47,273 nt of DNA from Lysobacteraceae bacterium PS02340 (GCA_029959605.1 JASCOC010000022.1:1-47273); one strand, 5' to 3'; positions 28,101-37,923 are shown, counted from the first letter of the stretch. Program-made: numbers and translations. The notes: generated by a model from the sequence alone, not told the origin.

Positions 28101-28577
28101 GGCCGCGGCAGCATGTTCTCGATCACCGTCCCGCGCAGCGTCATGGCGAGCCTGCCGCCGACCGCCGCGCCGGCGCCGCTGCACGACGAATCGCTGCACG
28201 GCCTGCGCGTGCTGTGCGTCGACAACGACGACGACATCCTCGCCGGCATGCGCGCCCTGCTGCGGCGCTGGGGCGTGGAGCCGCTGTGCGCGAAGACCAT
28301 CGACGAGGCGATCGCCTGCATGGACGAATCGCCCGACGTGATGCTGGTCGATTACCACCTGCACGACCGGCTCGACGGCCTCGACACGCTCGACGCGCTG
28401 CGCGGCATCGCGCCCGACGTGCCCGGCGCGCTGCTGACCGCCGACGGCAGCGATACCCTCAAGCAGACCGCGCGCATCCGCGGCTATCGCGTGCTGACCA
28501 AGCCGGTGAAACCGGCCTCGATGCGCGCCTTCCTCGGCGCCCAGCGGATGGCGGCGAGCCGGCGCGCCGGCAGCTGA
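25125..28577 (+). CDS. Sodium:solute symporter-histidine kinase hybrid (CbrS/MxtR-like)
   Basis: A 1150-aa inner membrane hybrid kinase whose input module is a PutP-type sodium:solute symporter domain (about 1-505, around thirteen helices, including YCSSWTFYGAVGTAARQGLG and QNTVSIADFIASRYGRS). A linker is followed by a PAS domain (about 643-750, VVDRTMRLVAWNRSYQRLF), a coiled coil, a HisKA box with His796 (HDVLQPLNAARLF), an ATPase domain (NFLANALRYT, DTGPGIPEHH, GRGLGLGLSIC) and a receiver with Asp1076 (MLVDYHLHD). It resembles CbrS/MxtR kinases that control acetate or carbon use through LuxR-type regulators. The ATG at 25125 has GAGAGGA five bases before it; the open frame extends 27 codons upstream without support. 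No regulator gene is adjacent; the one at 10957 is the only LuxR-type candidate in the window. Confidence 0.92.
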   Translation: MLPGWVLLLVSLGYAALLFGVAWYGDRRPLSPDRPWLRTAVYSLGMAVYCSSWTFYGAVGTAARQGLGYLPIYLGPLLLLLFGWRILERLALIAQSQNTVSIADFIASRYGRSQRLAAMVALIALVAAVPYLALQYKAVAISLGVLGGPDDPVTPFGDPAFYVAALMALFAILFGTRQVDATEHRPGMMLAVALESLVKLVALVAVGVFAIAWFDSNDLKLVEATHALVENAPPSSFVAQCLLAFAALICLPRQFHVAIVECGDVRDIRRARWLFGGYLVIICLMVLPIASAGVALFGRDGPVAPDSFVLALPMAMNADSLALFAYIGGFSAATGMVIVSSVALATMVSNDLVMPLLLRRGYAERHGGNVARTVLWIRRVAIVLLAALAYGYYRASGTETTLAAFGLMAFAAVAQFAPALIGGLYWRGASRRGVEVGLLIGFGVWTYTLLLPTLTQSGWLDPQWLTTGPFGIDWLRPHALFGLAGWDPLTHGTFWSLLLNVGALLLVSARWRPTLDERLRAAPFLDPYAERRTFASEDWSGNVGIPDLLTLTGRIVGERTARAAFDEHAQVQGKPLALNAPADRTWLQFTERQLAAAVGASSARLLMTSALKGSGMEVDEVVAMLDEAGQELRFNREVLSSTLENIDHGVSVVDRTMRLVAWNRSYQRLFGYPDNMLYVGRPVADLIRYNAERGELGPRDVIDIDTEIDKRIAYMRAGSPHVSERVLGNGQVIELRGQPLPGGGYATSYSDVTDYKRVERELRDINETLEQRVADRTREAEAAQESRSRFLTAVSHDVLQPLNAARLFTSALRETQDGAEQKHLAERVDTSLRAAEELLDGLLDVSRLDAGALKPEITDLDVSELMRQLAGQYAPMAKARKLDIRLHALPIAVRSDRRLLRRVLQNFLANALRYTRTGRIVLSARRRGDQVALQVWDTGPGIPEHHMSQIYDEFHRYEQNFDWDGRGLGLGLSICQRISRLLGHTLDARSSVGRGSMFSITVPRSVMASLPPTAAPAPLHDESLHGLRVLCVDNDDDILAGMRALLRRWGVEPLCAKTIDEAIACMDESPDVMLVDYHLHDRLDGLDTLDALRGIAPDVPGALLTADGSDTLKQTARIRGYRVLTKPVKPASMRAFLGAQRMAASRRAGS

Positions 28578-28672
28578 CGGGCAGGCCCGCGCAGGCGCCG
28601 CCGGGCTGCACGTCACGCGCGTCACATGCCGATGCCTAGGATCGAGCGCTCCCGCCTGCCCGGATCCCCACC

Positions 28673-28813
28673 ATGAGTTCCAACGAGAAGACCCCAAAGC
28701 CGCCAATGACCAAACGCCGCCGCGTGTTCCTGTTCGGCGCCGTGGTCGCCATCGTGGTGCTGCCGCTGATCATCTACATGGTGGCGATCGGGATCGGCGG
28801 CGGCGTGGAGTAA
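28673..28813 (+). CDS. Small single-pass membrane protein (46 aa)
   Basis: A short frame from ATG to TAA coding for 46 residues: a hydrophilic basic start (MSSNEKTPKPP, then TKRRR), one hydrophobic helix (VFLFGAVVAIVVLPLIIYMV) and a Gly-rich end GIGGGVE. The positive-inside pattern predicts the N-terminus in the cytosol. It lies 95 bases after the symporter-kinase stop and 43 bases before the next gene, in the same direction. The ribosome-binding site is weak (GGAT). I do not recognise a family. The coding case rests on its clean hydrophobic profile and its fit in the gap. Confidence 0.6.
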   Translation: MSSNEKTPKPPMTKRRRVFLFGAVVAIVVLPLIIYMVAIGIGGGVE

Positions 28814-28856
28814 GCGCCACGCGCTGGAACCGGCGCATTCGACGAGGGCGCCTGCG

Positions 28857-29477
28857 ATGCCTGCGATCTGGTATTTCGACGTTGTCTCACCCTTCGCGTA
28901 TCTGCAGTGGCGCCGGCTGAGACCACTGCTCGCAACGCACGAAATCCGCCCGGTGCCGATTCTGTTCGCGGCGGTGCTGTCGGCGATCGGCAATCGCGGG
29001 CCGGCGGAGATTCCGGCCAAGCGCACCTTCACCTACCCGCACGTCGCCTGGCGCGCGCAACGGGACGGCATTGGGCTGGTGTTTCCGCCCGCGCATCCGT
29101 TCAACCCGATCGCGGCACTGCGCGCCGCAACCGCCGCCGATGCCGACCCCGATGTGATCGACGCGCTGTTCGCGCACATCTGGGCGCGGGGACAGCCCGG
29201 CGACAGCGTCGAAGCACTGGCGCCGGTGCTGGCCGCGGCGCATCTCTCGCCTGCTGATGTCGAAGCGCCCACGGTCAAGTCACGCCTGCGCGCGAATACC
29301 GATGCGGCGATCGCCGTCGGCGTGTTCGGCGTGCCGACGCTGCGCGTCGGTGACGCGCTGTTCTGGGGCGAGGACGCGCACGACTTCGCCCTCGCGGCGC
29401 TCGCCGATCCCGCCCTGCTCGACACGCCGGAGATGCGACATCTCGCGCAGCTGCCGGTCGGCGCCATGCGCGGCTGA
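28857..29477 (+). CDS. 2-hydroxychromene-2-carboxylate isomerase-like (DsbA-fold) protein
   Basis: A 206-aa thioredoxin-fold protein of the HCCA isomerase/kappa glutathione transferase group. The N-terminal YFDVVSPFAYLQWRRL carries the Ser at the position that binds glutathione in the family. A helical insert follows, and the C-terminal GVFGVPTLRVGDALFWGEDA matches the cis-Pro and substrate-binding part. Characterised relatives isomerise a naphthalene-pathway intermediate, but no aromatic degradation genes lie nearby, so the reaction here is open. ATG 28857 follows a GAGG ribosome-binding site. It is in line with the microprotein upstream and the DegV gene downstream. Confidence 0.88.
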   Translation: MPAIWYFDVVSPFAYLQWRRLRPLLATHEIRPVPILFAAVLSAIGNRGPAEIPAKRTFTYPHVAWRAQRDGIGLVFPPAHPFNPIAALRAATAADADPDVIDALFAHIWARGQPGDSVEALAPVLAAAHLSPADVEAPTVKSRLRANTDAAIAVGVFGVPTLRVGDALFWGEDAHDFALAALADPALLDTPEMRHLAQLPVGAMRG

Positions 29478-29590
29478 GATGCGGGCCACGACGCCGATCG
29501 CGTAAAGTGCCTCCGGGCGCGACGCGCGCCCGACCCGCGACCCGTCGGCACAGATGGGCGCCGGCCACGCGAAAGAAATGGGGAGGGCGC

Positions 29591-30529
29591 ATGCGCATCG
29601 GAATCGTCGTCGACTCGGCCTGTGATCTGCCGCCGGAGTGGCTGGCTGCACACGGCATCCATCTGTTGCCGGTGACGGTGAAGATCGGCCAGTCCGCCTT
29701 CGTGGACCTGCGCGACGAACGCGCGACGCTGGACTTCATCGAAAGCCACGTCACCGGCCGGCACACCGCCGAGACCTCGGCGTTTCCGGCCGATCAGATT
29801 AAGGCGCTGTTCCTCGAACAGCTGGTCATCGATTACGACTACGTGTTCTGCCTGACGGTCACGCGCCATCGCAGCCAGATCCACGACAACGCGACCCACG
29901 CGAGCTTCGCGATCCTCAACGAATACAAGCCGATCCGCGCACAGGTCGGCCGCACCACGCCGTTCGCGCTGCGCATCGTCGATTCGCAGCAGGTGTTCGC
30001 CGGCCAAGGCATCCTGCCGGTGGAAGCCGTGCGCCTGCGCGATGCAGGCGCCAGCGCGCCGGAGATCCGCAGCCGTCTCGAATTCCTCGCCGAACGCAGC
30101 TACGCCTACATGGTGCCGCGCGATCTCGGCTACCTGCGTGCGCGCATCAAGCACCGCGGCGACAAGAGCGTGAGCCTGCTCGCCGCGTTGATCGGCGGCG
30201 CGCTCGACATCAAGCCGATCCTGCACTGCCACCGCGGTGACACCGGCCCGGTCGGCAAGGTGCGCGGGTTCGAACCCGCCGCCGAGAAACTGTTCGCCTT
30301 CGCCGTCGAGCGCGTGCGCGCCGGCCTGCTCACCCCGACGTTGTGCCTGAGCTACGGCGGCGAGCTCGACCAGATGCGCGCCCTGCCCGGCTACGCCGCA
30401 CTCGTGGCTGCGTGCGAGGAACATCACGTCGAGCGCTTCGAAACGGTGATGAGCCTGACCGGCATGGTCAACGTGGGCTCGGGCTCGCTGACGCTGGGCT
30501 TCGCGGCACCGCCGCATACGTTCGCCTGA
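29591..30529 (+). CDS. DegV family protein
   Basis: A 312-aa cytosolic protein of the DegV fatty-acid-binding family, represented by FakB in Gram-positive bacteria. The opening IGIVVDSACDLP, the loop HTAETSAFPADQ (equivalent of the T-S-Q-P-S motif), the middle IVDSQQVFAGQGILPVEA and KPILHCHRG are recognisable. In this group the partner kinase FakA is not expected, and none is seen. ATG 29591 has GGGGAGGG four bases before it, a strong site, so the longer frame from 29507 was rejected. It probably binds a lipid; its physiological role in these bacteria is not known to me. Confidence 0.88.
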   Translation: MRIGIVVDSACDLPPEWLAAHGIHLLPVTVKIGQSAFVDLRDERATLDFIESHVTGRHTAETSAFPADQIKALFLEQLVIDYDYVFCLTVTRHRSQIHDNATHASFAILNEYKPIRAQVGRTTPFALRIVDSQQVFAGQGILPVEAVRLRDAGASAPEIRSRLEFLAERSYAYMVPRDLGYLRARIKHRGDKSVSLLAALIGGALDIKPILHCHRGDTGPVGKVRGFEPAAEKLFAFAVERVRAGLLTPTLCLSYGGELDQMRALPGYAALVAACEEHHVERFETVMSLTGMVNVGSGSLTLGFAAPPHTFA

Positions 30530-30656
30530 CCTGCGCTTGCGCGGATGTTGCCGCGCGCGACGCGCCGATCGTCGCGCCGTGCGCCCCGCATGACGGATTT
30601 CTAACACGCCCGGTTGCTAGGCTGACGGCCTTCCCGTTTTGCCGAATGGACGCCGA

Positions 30657-30998
30657 ATGAGCACCCGCTATCTGATCCGACTGCCCGAACCCGAGCAGGC
30701 CCGCGCCTCGGGGGAACACGCCTTCCGTGCGCAGGGCGCCGCCGGCATCGCGGCCGAACTGCAGGACGCCCTGCGCGGCGACACGCTGTTCGCCCGCTGG
30801 CGCGACCAGCAGCCGGATCCGGACGAGGTCGATCCGTCGCTGGGCATCACCGATCCCGGTGCGCAGGTCAGCGGCGAAGACCGCGATCTGGGCGTCGATC
30901 TGGTCGTGAACACCTCGATTTCCAGCACCGTGCTCAAGCACCGCCTGCGCCTGCTCGCCGGCAGCGCCTGGGAACTGCGCGACGTCCGCGCCGGCTGA
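30657..30998 (+). CDS. Conserved hypothetical protein (113 aa)
   Basis: A 113-aa soluble protein starting MSTRYLIRLPEPEQARASG. It has an acidic middle with many Asp-Pro pairs (QQPDPDEVDPSLGITDPG) and an ending LRLLAGSAWELRDVRAG. No signal peptide, membrane helix or metal motif is visible and I recognise no family. Codon use matches its neighbours. It ends 10 bases before the start of the Dph6-like gene, so the two are probably one operon. Confidence 0.7.
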   Translation: MSTRYLIRLPEPEQARASGEHAFRAQGAAGIAAELQDALRGDTLFARWRDQQPDPDEVDPSLGITDPGAQVSGEDRDLGVDLVVNTSISSTVLKHRLRLLAGSAWELRDVRAG

Positions 30999-31008
30999 GG
31001 TGGCCGCG

Positions 31009-31686
31009 ATGCCCACGCCGGTGCTCCTGTCCTGGAGCGGCGGCAAGGACGCGGCCTGGACGCTGCACGTCCTGCGACAGCGCCATGACGTCGAAGTCGT
31101 GGGGCTGGTCACGACGATCACCGAAGGATTCGAGCGCATCTCGATGCAGGGCATCCGCGTCGACGTGCTGCATGCACAGGCGCGCGCCGCGGATCTGCCG
31201 GTGATCGAGGCGCGGATCCCGAAGGCTGCGGACAACACGATCTACGAGGCCGCATTCGCCGGCGCGCTGCACGCGGCGCGTACGCGCTGGCCCGCGCTGC
31301 GCACGGTCGCGTTCGGCGATCTGTTCCTGGACGACATCCGCGCGTGGCGGCAGGCGCAGTGCGCGACGCTGGACTGGGACGCGCTGTTCCCGCTGTTCGG
31401 CAGCGACACGTCGATGCTCGCGCGCGAAATGCAGCAGCAGGGCCTGTGCGCAGCCCTGTGCTGCGTCGACACCACGCAGCTCGACGCGCGCTTCGCCGGC
31501 CACGTCTTCGACGGCACCCTGCTCGATGCGCTGCCGCCGCAGATCGATCCCTGCGGCGAGCACGGCGAGTTCCACACCTGTGTCTACGACGGCCCGATGT
31601 TCGCGGCGCCGCTCCCGCTGGTGCAGGGCGCGACCGTGCTGCGCGACGCGCGCTTCGCCTATACCGATTTCCGTCTGCGCGACTGA
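31009..31686 (+). CDS. Dph6-like ATP pyrophosphatase (diphthine-ammonia ligase family)
   Basis: A 225-aa enzyme of the N-type ATP pyrophosphatase (Diphthami_syn_2) family. The P-loop-like SGGKD motif lies at residues 10-14 and the family signature GEHGEFHTCVYDG is near the C-terminus; TVAFGDLFLDDIR is also typical. In eukaryotes and archaea relatives amidate diphthine on EF-2. Bacteria lack diphthamide, so this protein must adenylate something else. ATG 31009 has a GAGG site; an in-frame GTG at 31000 is less likely. It sits after the 113-aa unknown protein and is convergent with the L,D-transpeptidase. Confidence 0.9.
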   Translation: MPTPVLLSWSGGKDAAWTLHVLRQRHDVEVVGLVTTITEGFERISMQGIRVDVLHAQARAADLPVIEARIPKAADNTIYEAAFAGALHAARTRWPALRTVAFGDLFLDDIRAWRQAQCATLDWDALFPLFGSDTSMLAREMQQQGLCAALCCVDTTQLDARFAGHVFDGTLLDALPPQIDPCGEHGEFHTCVYDGPMFAAPLPLVQGATVLRDARFAYTDFRLRD

Positions 31687-31703
31687 GCCACGGCGATCGG
31701 CGA

Positions 31704-32684
31704 TCAGCGCGCCGGCGGCAACGCGTCGAGCACGCGATGGCCACGGCCGGTGGTTTCCGGTAAAACGTGTGCGTCGGTCGCCACCAGCACGGTGCCGGGA
31801 TGCAACCGTGGCAGCACGCGTTCGACGAATCCCGGTGGTACCTGCACGCCGGCCAGCAGAGTGGGATCGAGCGTCTGGCCGGCATCGGCCTCGCGGCCCG
31901 GGACCGCGATCGACTGCCACGCCGGCAGCTGTCCATCGGGCACGCCGTCCACATGCACCGGCAGCGTGCCGGCGCCCATGACGTAGACATGGGTGCCACG
32001 CGGCGCGGCCGCCGCCGCCGGCACGACGATCCGTGCGCGCCCGACCTCGCGCCCGTCGGCGAGTGCGATCAGGCGCTGGTCGCTGCGGCTGAGCACCAGC
32101 GACAGCGGACCGGTCGTCGCGTCATCGGCGGTCCAGCGCCAGGGCTGACCGTCGTCGAGCGGCAGGGCAGCGATCGAGGCACCACTCGTGGGGTCGACCG
32201 GCGCGAGCAGGCCGGGGTGCACGGCATCGGACGAAGCGTGTCCGTCCTCGGCGATGACCACCGTCATGCCCAGTGTCGTCGCGGCGAACAGACGACGCGC
32301 GAACTCGGTCGGCAGATGCACGCAGCCGTGCGATTCCGGATAGCCCGGCAGGCCGCCGGCATGCAGCGCGACGCCGTCCCAGGTCAGCCGCTCCTGGTAA
32401 GGCATCGCGGCGTTGTTGTACTTGTTCGAGTGGTGGTCGCGATCCTTCTGCAGGATGGTGAACACGCCGGTCGGCGTCGCGTGCCCGGGCTTGCCGGTGC
32501 TGACCGTGGTCACCGCGATCCGCAGGCCATTGCGATAGACGTAGCCGCGCTGCTCGTCGAGGCTGACGACCATCACCATCGGACCGAGTGCGGGATCGTC
32601 GCCCGCCCAGATCCACGCGCCGGGCTTCAGCGCTTCAGGCGGCGTGTCGACCGCGCTCGACTGCGGCGCGCCCCAGGACGGCAC
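31704..32684 (-). CDS. L,D-transpeptidase (YkuD domain), start region frameshifted
   Basis: A YkuD-domain protein that would form or edit 3-3 or lipoprotein peptide cross-links in the periplasm. The catalytic signature H-x-G...SHGC is HAGGLPGYPESHGCVHLP, with His108 and Cys121 numbered from GTG 32684. The core domain (about 30-150) is followed by a second domain of roughly 170 residues that I do not recognise. The open frame starts at a GTG inside the expected mature sequence (PSWGAPQSSAV) and has no signal peptide, although the enzyme needs export. A good signal peptide is found one base out of frame just upstream (32685-32751). This points to a single-base frameshift in the gene or in the assembly. 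Confidence 0.85.
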   Translation of the reverse strand: MPSWGAPQSSAVDTPPEALKPGAWIWAGDDPALGPMVMVVSLDEQRGYVYRNGLRIAVTTVSTGKPGHATPTGVFTILQKDRDHHSNKYNNAAMPYQERLTWDGVALHAGGLPGYPESHGCVHLPTEFARRLFAATTLGMTVVIAEDGHASSDAVHPGLLAPVDPTSGASIAALPLDDGQPWRWTADDATTGPLSLVLSRSDQRLIALADGREVGRARIVVPAAAAAPRGTHVYVMGAGTLPVHVDGVPDGQLPAWQSIAVPGREADAGQTLDPTLLAGVQVPPGFVERVLPRLHPGTVLVATDAHVLPETTGRGHRVLDALPPAR

Positions 32685-32751
32685 CGCCTGCCGCGAACGG
32701 TGCGCACAGCAGGCAGAGCCAGCACAGCAGCCACATCCTTCGTATCGACAT
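32685..32751 (-). other. Out-of-frame signal peptide of the L,D-transpeptidase
   Basis: On the minus strand an ATG at 32751 opens MSIRRMWLLCWLCLLCAPFA followed by AGG, a classical signal peptide. Read straight on, it leaves the transpeptidase frame and stops at 32635 after 38 codons. Skipping one base near 32685 (after ...TTC GCG GCA GGC) joins it to VPSWGAPQ of the transpeptidase, giving a normal exported enzyme of about 350 residues. Confidence 0.6.
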
Positions 32752-32838
32752 CGTCTTCGCCCCGGAACGCATGTAGCGCGACGCTAGCATGCAGCGCGGT
32801 GCGCGACGTCGCCGTCCGGATCGCGGGTGTCGGCGCGC

Positions 32839-33366
32839 TCACCGCTGCGACCAGTCGGCGCGCGACAGCCACAGCACGCGGCAGTCGTCGTCGCCGAACC
32901 GCCACGGTCCCAGATCGACGAAACCCAGGCGCGCGTACAACGCGCGTGCCCGCATGTTCGACGCGAGTGGATCGAGCAGCACGCCGGCAACGCCGGGCAC
33001 TGCGAAGACACGCACCAGCGCCGCTTCGAGCATGCGGGTGCCATGGCCCTGGCCCAGGGCGTCGGCCTCGCCGATCCAGATGTCGATCGCGCGCGAGACC
33101 CGGGCGGGATGGTGGGGATGCGCCGCCAGCCAGTCGGCCCAGTAGGCGTCGTCGGCGCGCACGGGATCGGCGATTTCCATGAAGCCGATCGGACGGCCGT
33201 CGACTTCGGCGATCAGCTGCAACCGCCAGTCGGGCCTTCGCAGCAGTTCCGTCTCCCAGGCCCAGTCGTCGTGGGGATCGGCATCGACGACCTGCGGCGC
33301 CTCGTCCCAGCGCCGCAGCAGCGCGAGATCGTCGATCGTCGCCTCGCGCAGCTGCAGCGTGGACAT
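32839..33366 (-). CDS. GNAT family N-acetyltransferase
   Basis: A 175-aa acetyltransferase. It opens with LQLREATIDDLALLRRWDE, typical of the RimJ/aminoglycoside 6'-type GNAT branch. The acetyl-CoA loop is LGQGHGTRMLEAAL, and the family ending LYARLGFVDLG is present. The acceptor is unknown. A longer frame starts upstream inside the esterase gene, but the ATG at 33366 begins right after that gene's stop, with only two bases between. It is therefore the last gene of the formaldehyde operon. Confidence 0.88.
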   Translation of the reverse strand: MSTLQLREATIDDLALLRRWDEAPQVVDADPHDDWAWETELLRRPDWRLQLIAEVDGRPIGFMEIADPVRADDAYWADWLAAHPHHPARVSRAIDIWIGEADALGQGHGTRMLEAALVRVFAVPGVAGVLLDPLASNMRARALYARLGFVDLGPWRFGDDDCRVLWLSRADWSQR

Positions 33367-33368
33367 CG

Positions 33369-34205
33369 TCAGGCGTGCAGCGCCCTGGCGTGATGCGCGA
33401 TGTGCGCGCCGATGAAGCTCTGGATGAAGTAGTAGCTGTGGTCGTAGCCCGGCTGCAGGCGCAGTTCGATCGGATGCCCGGCGGCCTCGCACGCGGCCTG
33501 CAGCAGCTGCGGCTTGAGCTGGCCGTCGAGGAACTCGTCGGCATCGCCCTGATCGATCAGCAACGGCAGGCGCTCGGTCGCATGTGCCACGAGCGCCGTC
33601 GCGTCGTAGGCGCGCCACGCGGCGCGGTCGTCGCCGAGGTACGCACCGAAGGCTTTCTCGCCCCACGGCACCTGACTCGGCGCGACGATCGGCGAGAACG
33701 CCGACACGCTGCGATAGCGCCCCGGATTCTTCAGCGCGATCACCAGCGCCCCGTGGCCGCCCATCGAATGACCGCTGATCGCACGCGCGCCGTTCGCCGG
33801 CAGTTCGGCCTCGACCAGCGCCGGCAGTTCTTTCACGACGTAGTCGTACATCCGGTAGTGCGTGGCCCAGGGCGACTGCGTCGCATCGACGTAGAAGCCC
33901 GCGCCCTTGCCGAGGTCGTAGCCGTCGGCATCGGCGACGTCGTCGCCGCGCGGGCTGGTGTCGGGCGCGACGAGGATCACGCCGTGCTCGGCCGCATAGC
34001 GCTGCGCGCCGGCCTTGGTGATGAAGTTCTGCTCGTTGCAGGTCAGGCCCGACAGCCAGTACAGCACCGGCAGTTTCGCGTGTTCGGCCTGCGGCGGCAG
34101 GTAGACCGCGAAGCGCATCGTGCAGCCGAGCGTCTTCGAGGCGTGCTCGTAGACGTCCTGCCAGCCGCCGAAGCAGGCGCGGTGTTCGACGCGCTCGAGT
34201 GCCAC
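33369..34205 (-). CDS. fghA: S-formylglutathione hydrolase
   Basis: A 278-aa cytosolic serine esterase, the second step of glutathione-dependent formaldehyde oxidation, splitting S-formylglutathione to formate and glutathione. The nucleophile elbow [10 protein letters not shown] has Ser147, the catalytic His is in [12 protein letters not shown], and the family stretch [20 protein letters not shown] is intact. Length is normal. It starts with GTG and lies one base after the stop codon of the DUF3658 gene, so coupling is likely. FrmB and FghA are names for the same activity. Confidence 0.95.
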   Translation of the reverse strand: MALERVEHRACFGGWQDVYEHASKTLGCTMRFAVYLPPQAEHAKLPVLYWLSGLTCNEQNFITKAGAQRYAAEHGVILVAPDTSPRGDDVADADGYDLGKGAGFYVDATQSPWATHYRMYDYVVKELPALVEAELPANGARAISGHSMGGHGALVIALKNPGRYRSVSAFSPIVAPSQVPWGEKAFGAYLGDDRAAWRAYDATALVAHATERLPLLIDQGDADEFLDGQLKPQLLQAACEAAGHPIELRLQPGYDHSYYFIQSFIGAHIAHHARALHA

Positions 34206-34206
34206 G

Positions 34207-34538
34207 TCAGCGGCCGCCCTGCGGCAGACGGATCTCGAAGGTCTTGAGCACCTGCGGATCGCCCTTGCCTTCGATACGACCGGCCTGCACCAGCGCGCGG
34301 ATGCGGATCGTGTAGAGCACCTCCGGCAGTTCCTCGTGCTCGTCGGGCGCGGCGATCATCACACCGGAGGCGATGAAGCCCGCCTTCTTCCAGCTGCTGT
34401 CGAGCGCCGACAGGATGGCCTGGTCGATCTGTTCGAGATCGCCGTCGTCGAGCTGCGCGATCGCATCGCGCTGTTCCTGTTCGAGGTCGAGATGTTCGAT
34501 CGCCGCTTCGAGCGCGATCGTGTCCATGAAATCAGTCA

Positions 34539-34539
<1 letters not shown>
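34207..34539 (-). CDS. DUF3658-domain protein in formaldehyde operon
   Basis: A 110-aa small cytosolic protein. The acidic first half ([20 protein letters not shown]) leads into a DUF3658-like second half: [20 protein letters not shown], then [20 protein letters not shown] and a FEIRLP ending. Its function is unknown. The start ATG overlaps the frmA stop as ATGA, and its stop is one base from the esterase start, so it is embedded between the two enzymes of the pathway. This suggests a role linked to formaldehyde or its conjugates. Confidence 0.85.
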
Positions 34540-35999
<1,460 letters not shown>

Positions 36000-36003
<4 letters not shown>

Positions 36004-37787
36004 CGTTCCAGCACGTGCACCGACAGGCCGCGACGCTTGGCTTCGCGTTTCGCGCGCGCCGCGCTGGATGCGATGTCCTCGGCGCCGCTGCGCTCGCCGG
36101 CGGCGACCTGCACGATGCCGATCGTCAGCGTGGTCAGCGGGAACGTCGTGTAGCGCCCGCTGCGGTCCTCGCCTTCGAGCACGCCGCGCGCACGGTCCTC
36201 GGGATCGAACAGCGCCAGCGCCGCGGCATTGAACTCGCCGACGACGCGCCCGCAGCGCAGCGCCCAGTCGTCGCTCTGCATCAGCATGACGAAATCGTCG
36301 CCGCCGACATGGCCGACGAAATCCCAGCGTGGATCGGCATGCCGAAGCAGCGTGGACGCGACCAGCTGGATCATGCGGTCGCCGAGGAAATAGCCGTACT
36401 GGTCGTTGTAGGGCTTGAAGTGGTTGAGATCGCAGTAGCAGGCGACAAAGCCCTGCCCGGTCTCGACGAGCCGTCGCACGTGCTCGGTGATCGGGATGTT
36501 GCCCGGCAGCTGGGTCAGCGGATTGGCGTACCGCGCCGCATCGATGCGCAGCTCCGTCACGCGTCGCACCAGGACCTCGCCGGTGCCCACGCCGCGATAG
36601 CGGCCGTCGTCGGTGATGATGAAACCGTCGTAGAGGTAGCGCTGGTCCTCGCCGAGCAGGATCTGCGACATCTCGTCGACGCTGCGGCGTACGTCGCACA
36701 GCACCGGCGATGCGTTCATGTGCGTCGTGCAGGGTTTGCGGCCGAGCAGTTCGCGCGCGAACGGCATCGCCATCTGCTCGTTGAACGCGCGGCGGTTGAT
36801 CAGGCCGACCGGCAGATCGTCGCGATCGACGACCGGAATCGCGGTCAGCTGCGGGTTCTGCCGGAACAGCACCTCGGCATCGTGATTGGTCGCCGAATCG
36901 CGGATGCTCGGCGCCTCGATCAGCATGTGTTCGGCGAGGACGCGGCGGAACGCGCTGGGCCGGTCGTCGCGCGGCCAGACCTGGATCTTGTCGTCGGCGG
37001 TCGCGCGCACCGCATCGGACACCGTGCGCGAGATCGCCGCCGATGGCCGCCCCAGCAAATACCCCTGCACCAGCGGAATGCCGAGATCGCGCAGCACGCG
37101 CAGATCCTCGATGCGCTCGACGCCTTCGGCGATCAGTTCGGTGCCGAACCCGTCGGCCACCTGCACCAGCGCCTTGAGGATGTTGAGCCGCCCTGCGCTG
37201 TCGGCCAGGCCGTGGACGAGGAAGCGGTCGATCTTGACGAACTCCGGCGACAGCTCGTGCCACAGCTCGAAGTTGGAATGCCCGTTGCCGAAATCGTCGA
37301 GCGCGATGCGCACGCCGGCCGCGCGCAGATAGCCGATCGCATGCGCGAGCTGCTGGCAGTCCTCGACGATGTCGCGCTCGGTGATCTCGACGACGTAGTT
37401 GCGCAGATCGCGTCCGCCGGCCTGCAGCGCCTCAAGCACCTGCTGCGGCCGCGTGCTGCCACCGAGGATCGCGTGCGCGCTCAGGTTGAGCAGCAGCAGG
37501 CCGCCGCCGGCGAAGTCGTAACCGGCGGCCGCGCTGCGCACCGCGCGCGTCTCCAGCTCGCCGAGCGCGTCTTCGGCGCGGGCGCGGTCGAGCAGCAGCA
37601 GCGGCGAACTGCCGTCGTCGGGCCGCATCAGCGCTTCGTGCGCGATCACGCGATGGTCCTGCAGCCGCACGATCGGCTGGTAGACCATCGAGAACCCCGC
37701 CATGGCGGCGGATACCACGACATCGTCGGTGGCAATGGCGACGGCGCTCATGCGCGCAGCCGCTGGAGAGGAGACGCGAACATCCAC
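36000..37787 (-). CDS. EAL-CBS-GGDEF cyclic di-GMP protein
   Basis: A 595-aa cytosolic protein with the unusual order EAL, tandem CBS, GGDEF. The EAL domain (about 30-265) has HEALMRP with Glu51, NLSAHAIL, EITERDI, LDDFGNGHSN, VKIDRFLV, AEGVE and QGYLLGRP, so phosphodiesterase residues appear intact. The CBS pair spans about 290-430 (LTAIPVVDRDDLPVGLINR, IITDDGRYRGVGTGEVL). The C-terminal GGDEF domain has GGDDF at 495-499, a permitted variant whose activity is uncertain. There is no membrane helix. GTG 37787 is taken as start; ATG 37751 (MSAVAIATDD) is an alternative. The stop touches the frmR promoter, but the genes are otherwise unrelated. Confidence 0.9.
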
Positions 37788-37923
37788 ATGGCAGTTCCCG
37801 GGTCGTGAGGCGGCAGAGCTGACTGACCGGGGGACGACAGTGCAGAAACGGGCACGCGGCGACAGCCGTCGCGCGGACCCGTGCCATCCATGGCGGAGGG
37901 CATTGCACCGGGACTATGTGACA

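Noticed and set aside
32635..32751. Independent 38-aa peptide gene
   Set aside because: Its first 22 residues are a signal peptide that continues naturally into the transpeptidase after a one-base shift; the rest is overlapping frame.
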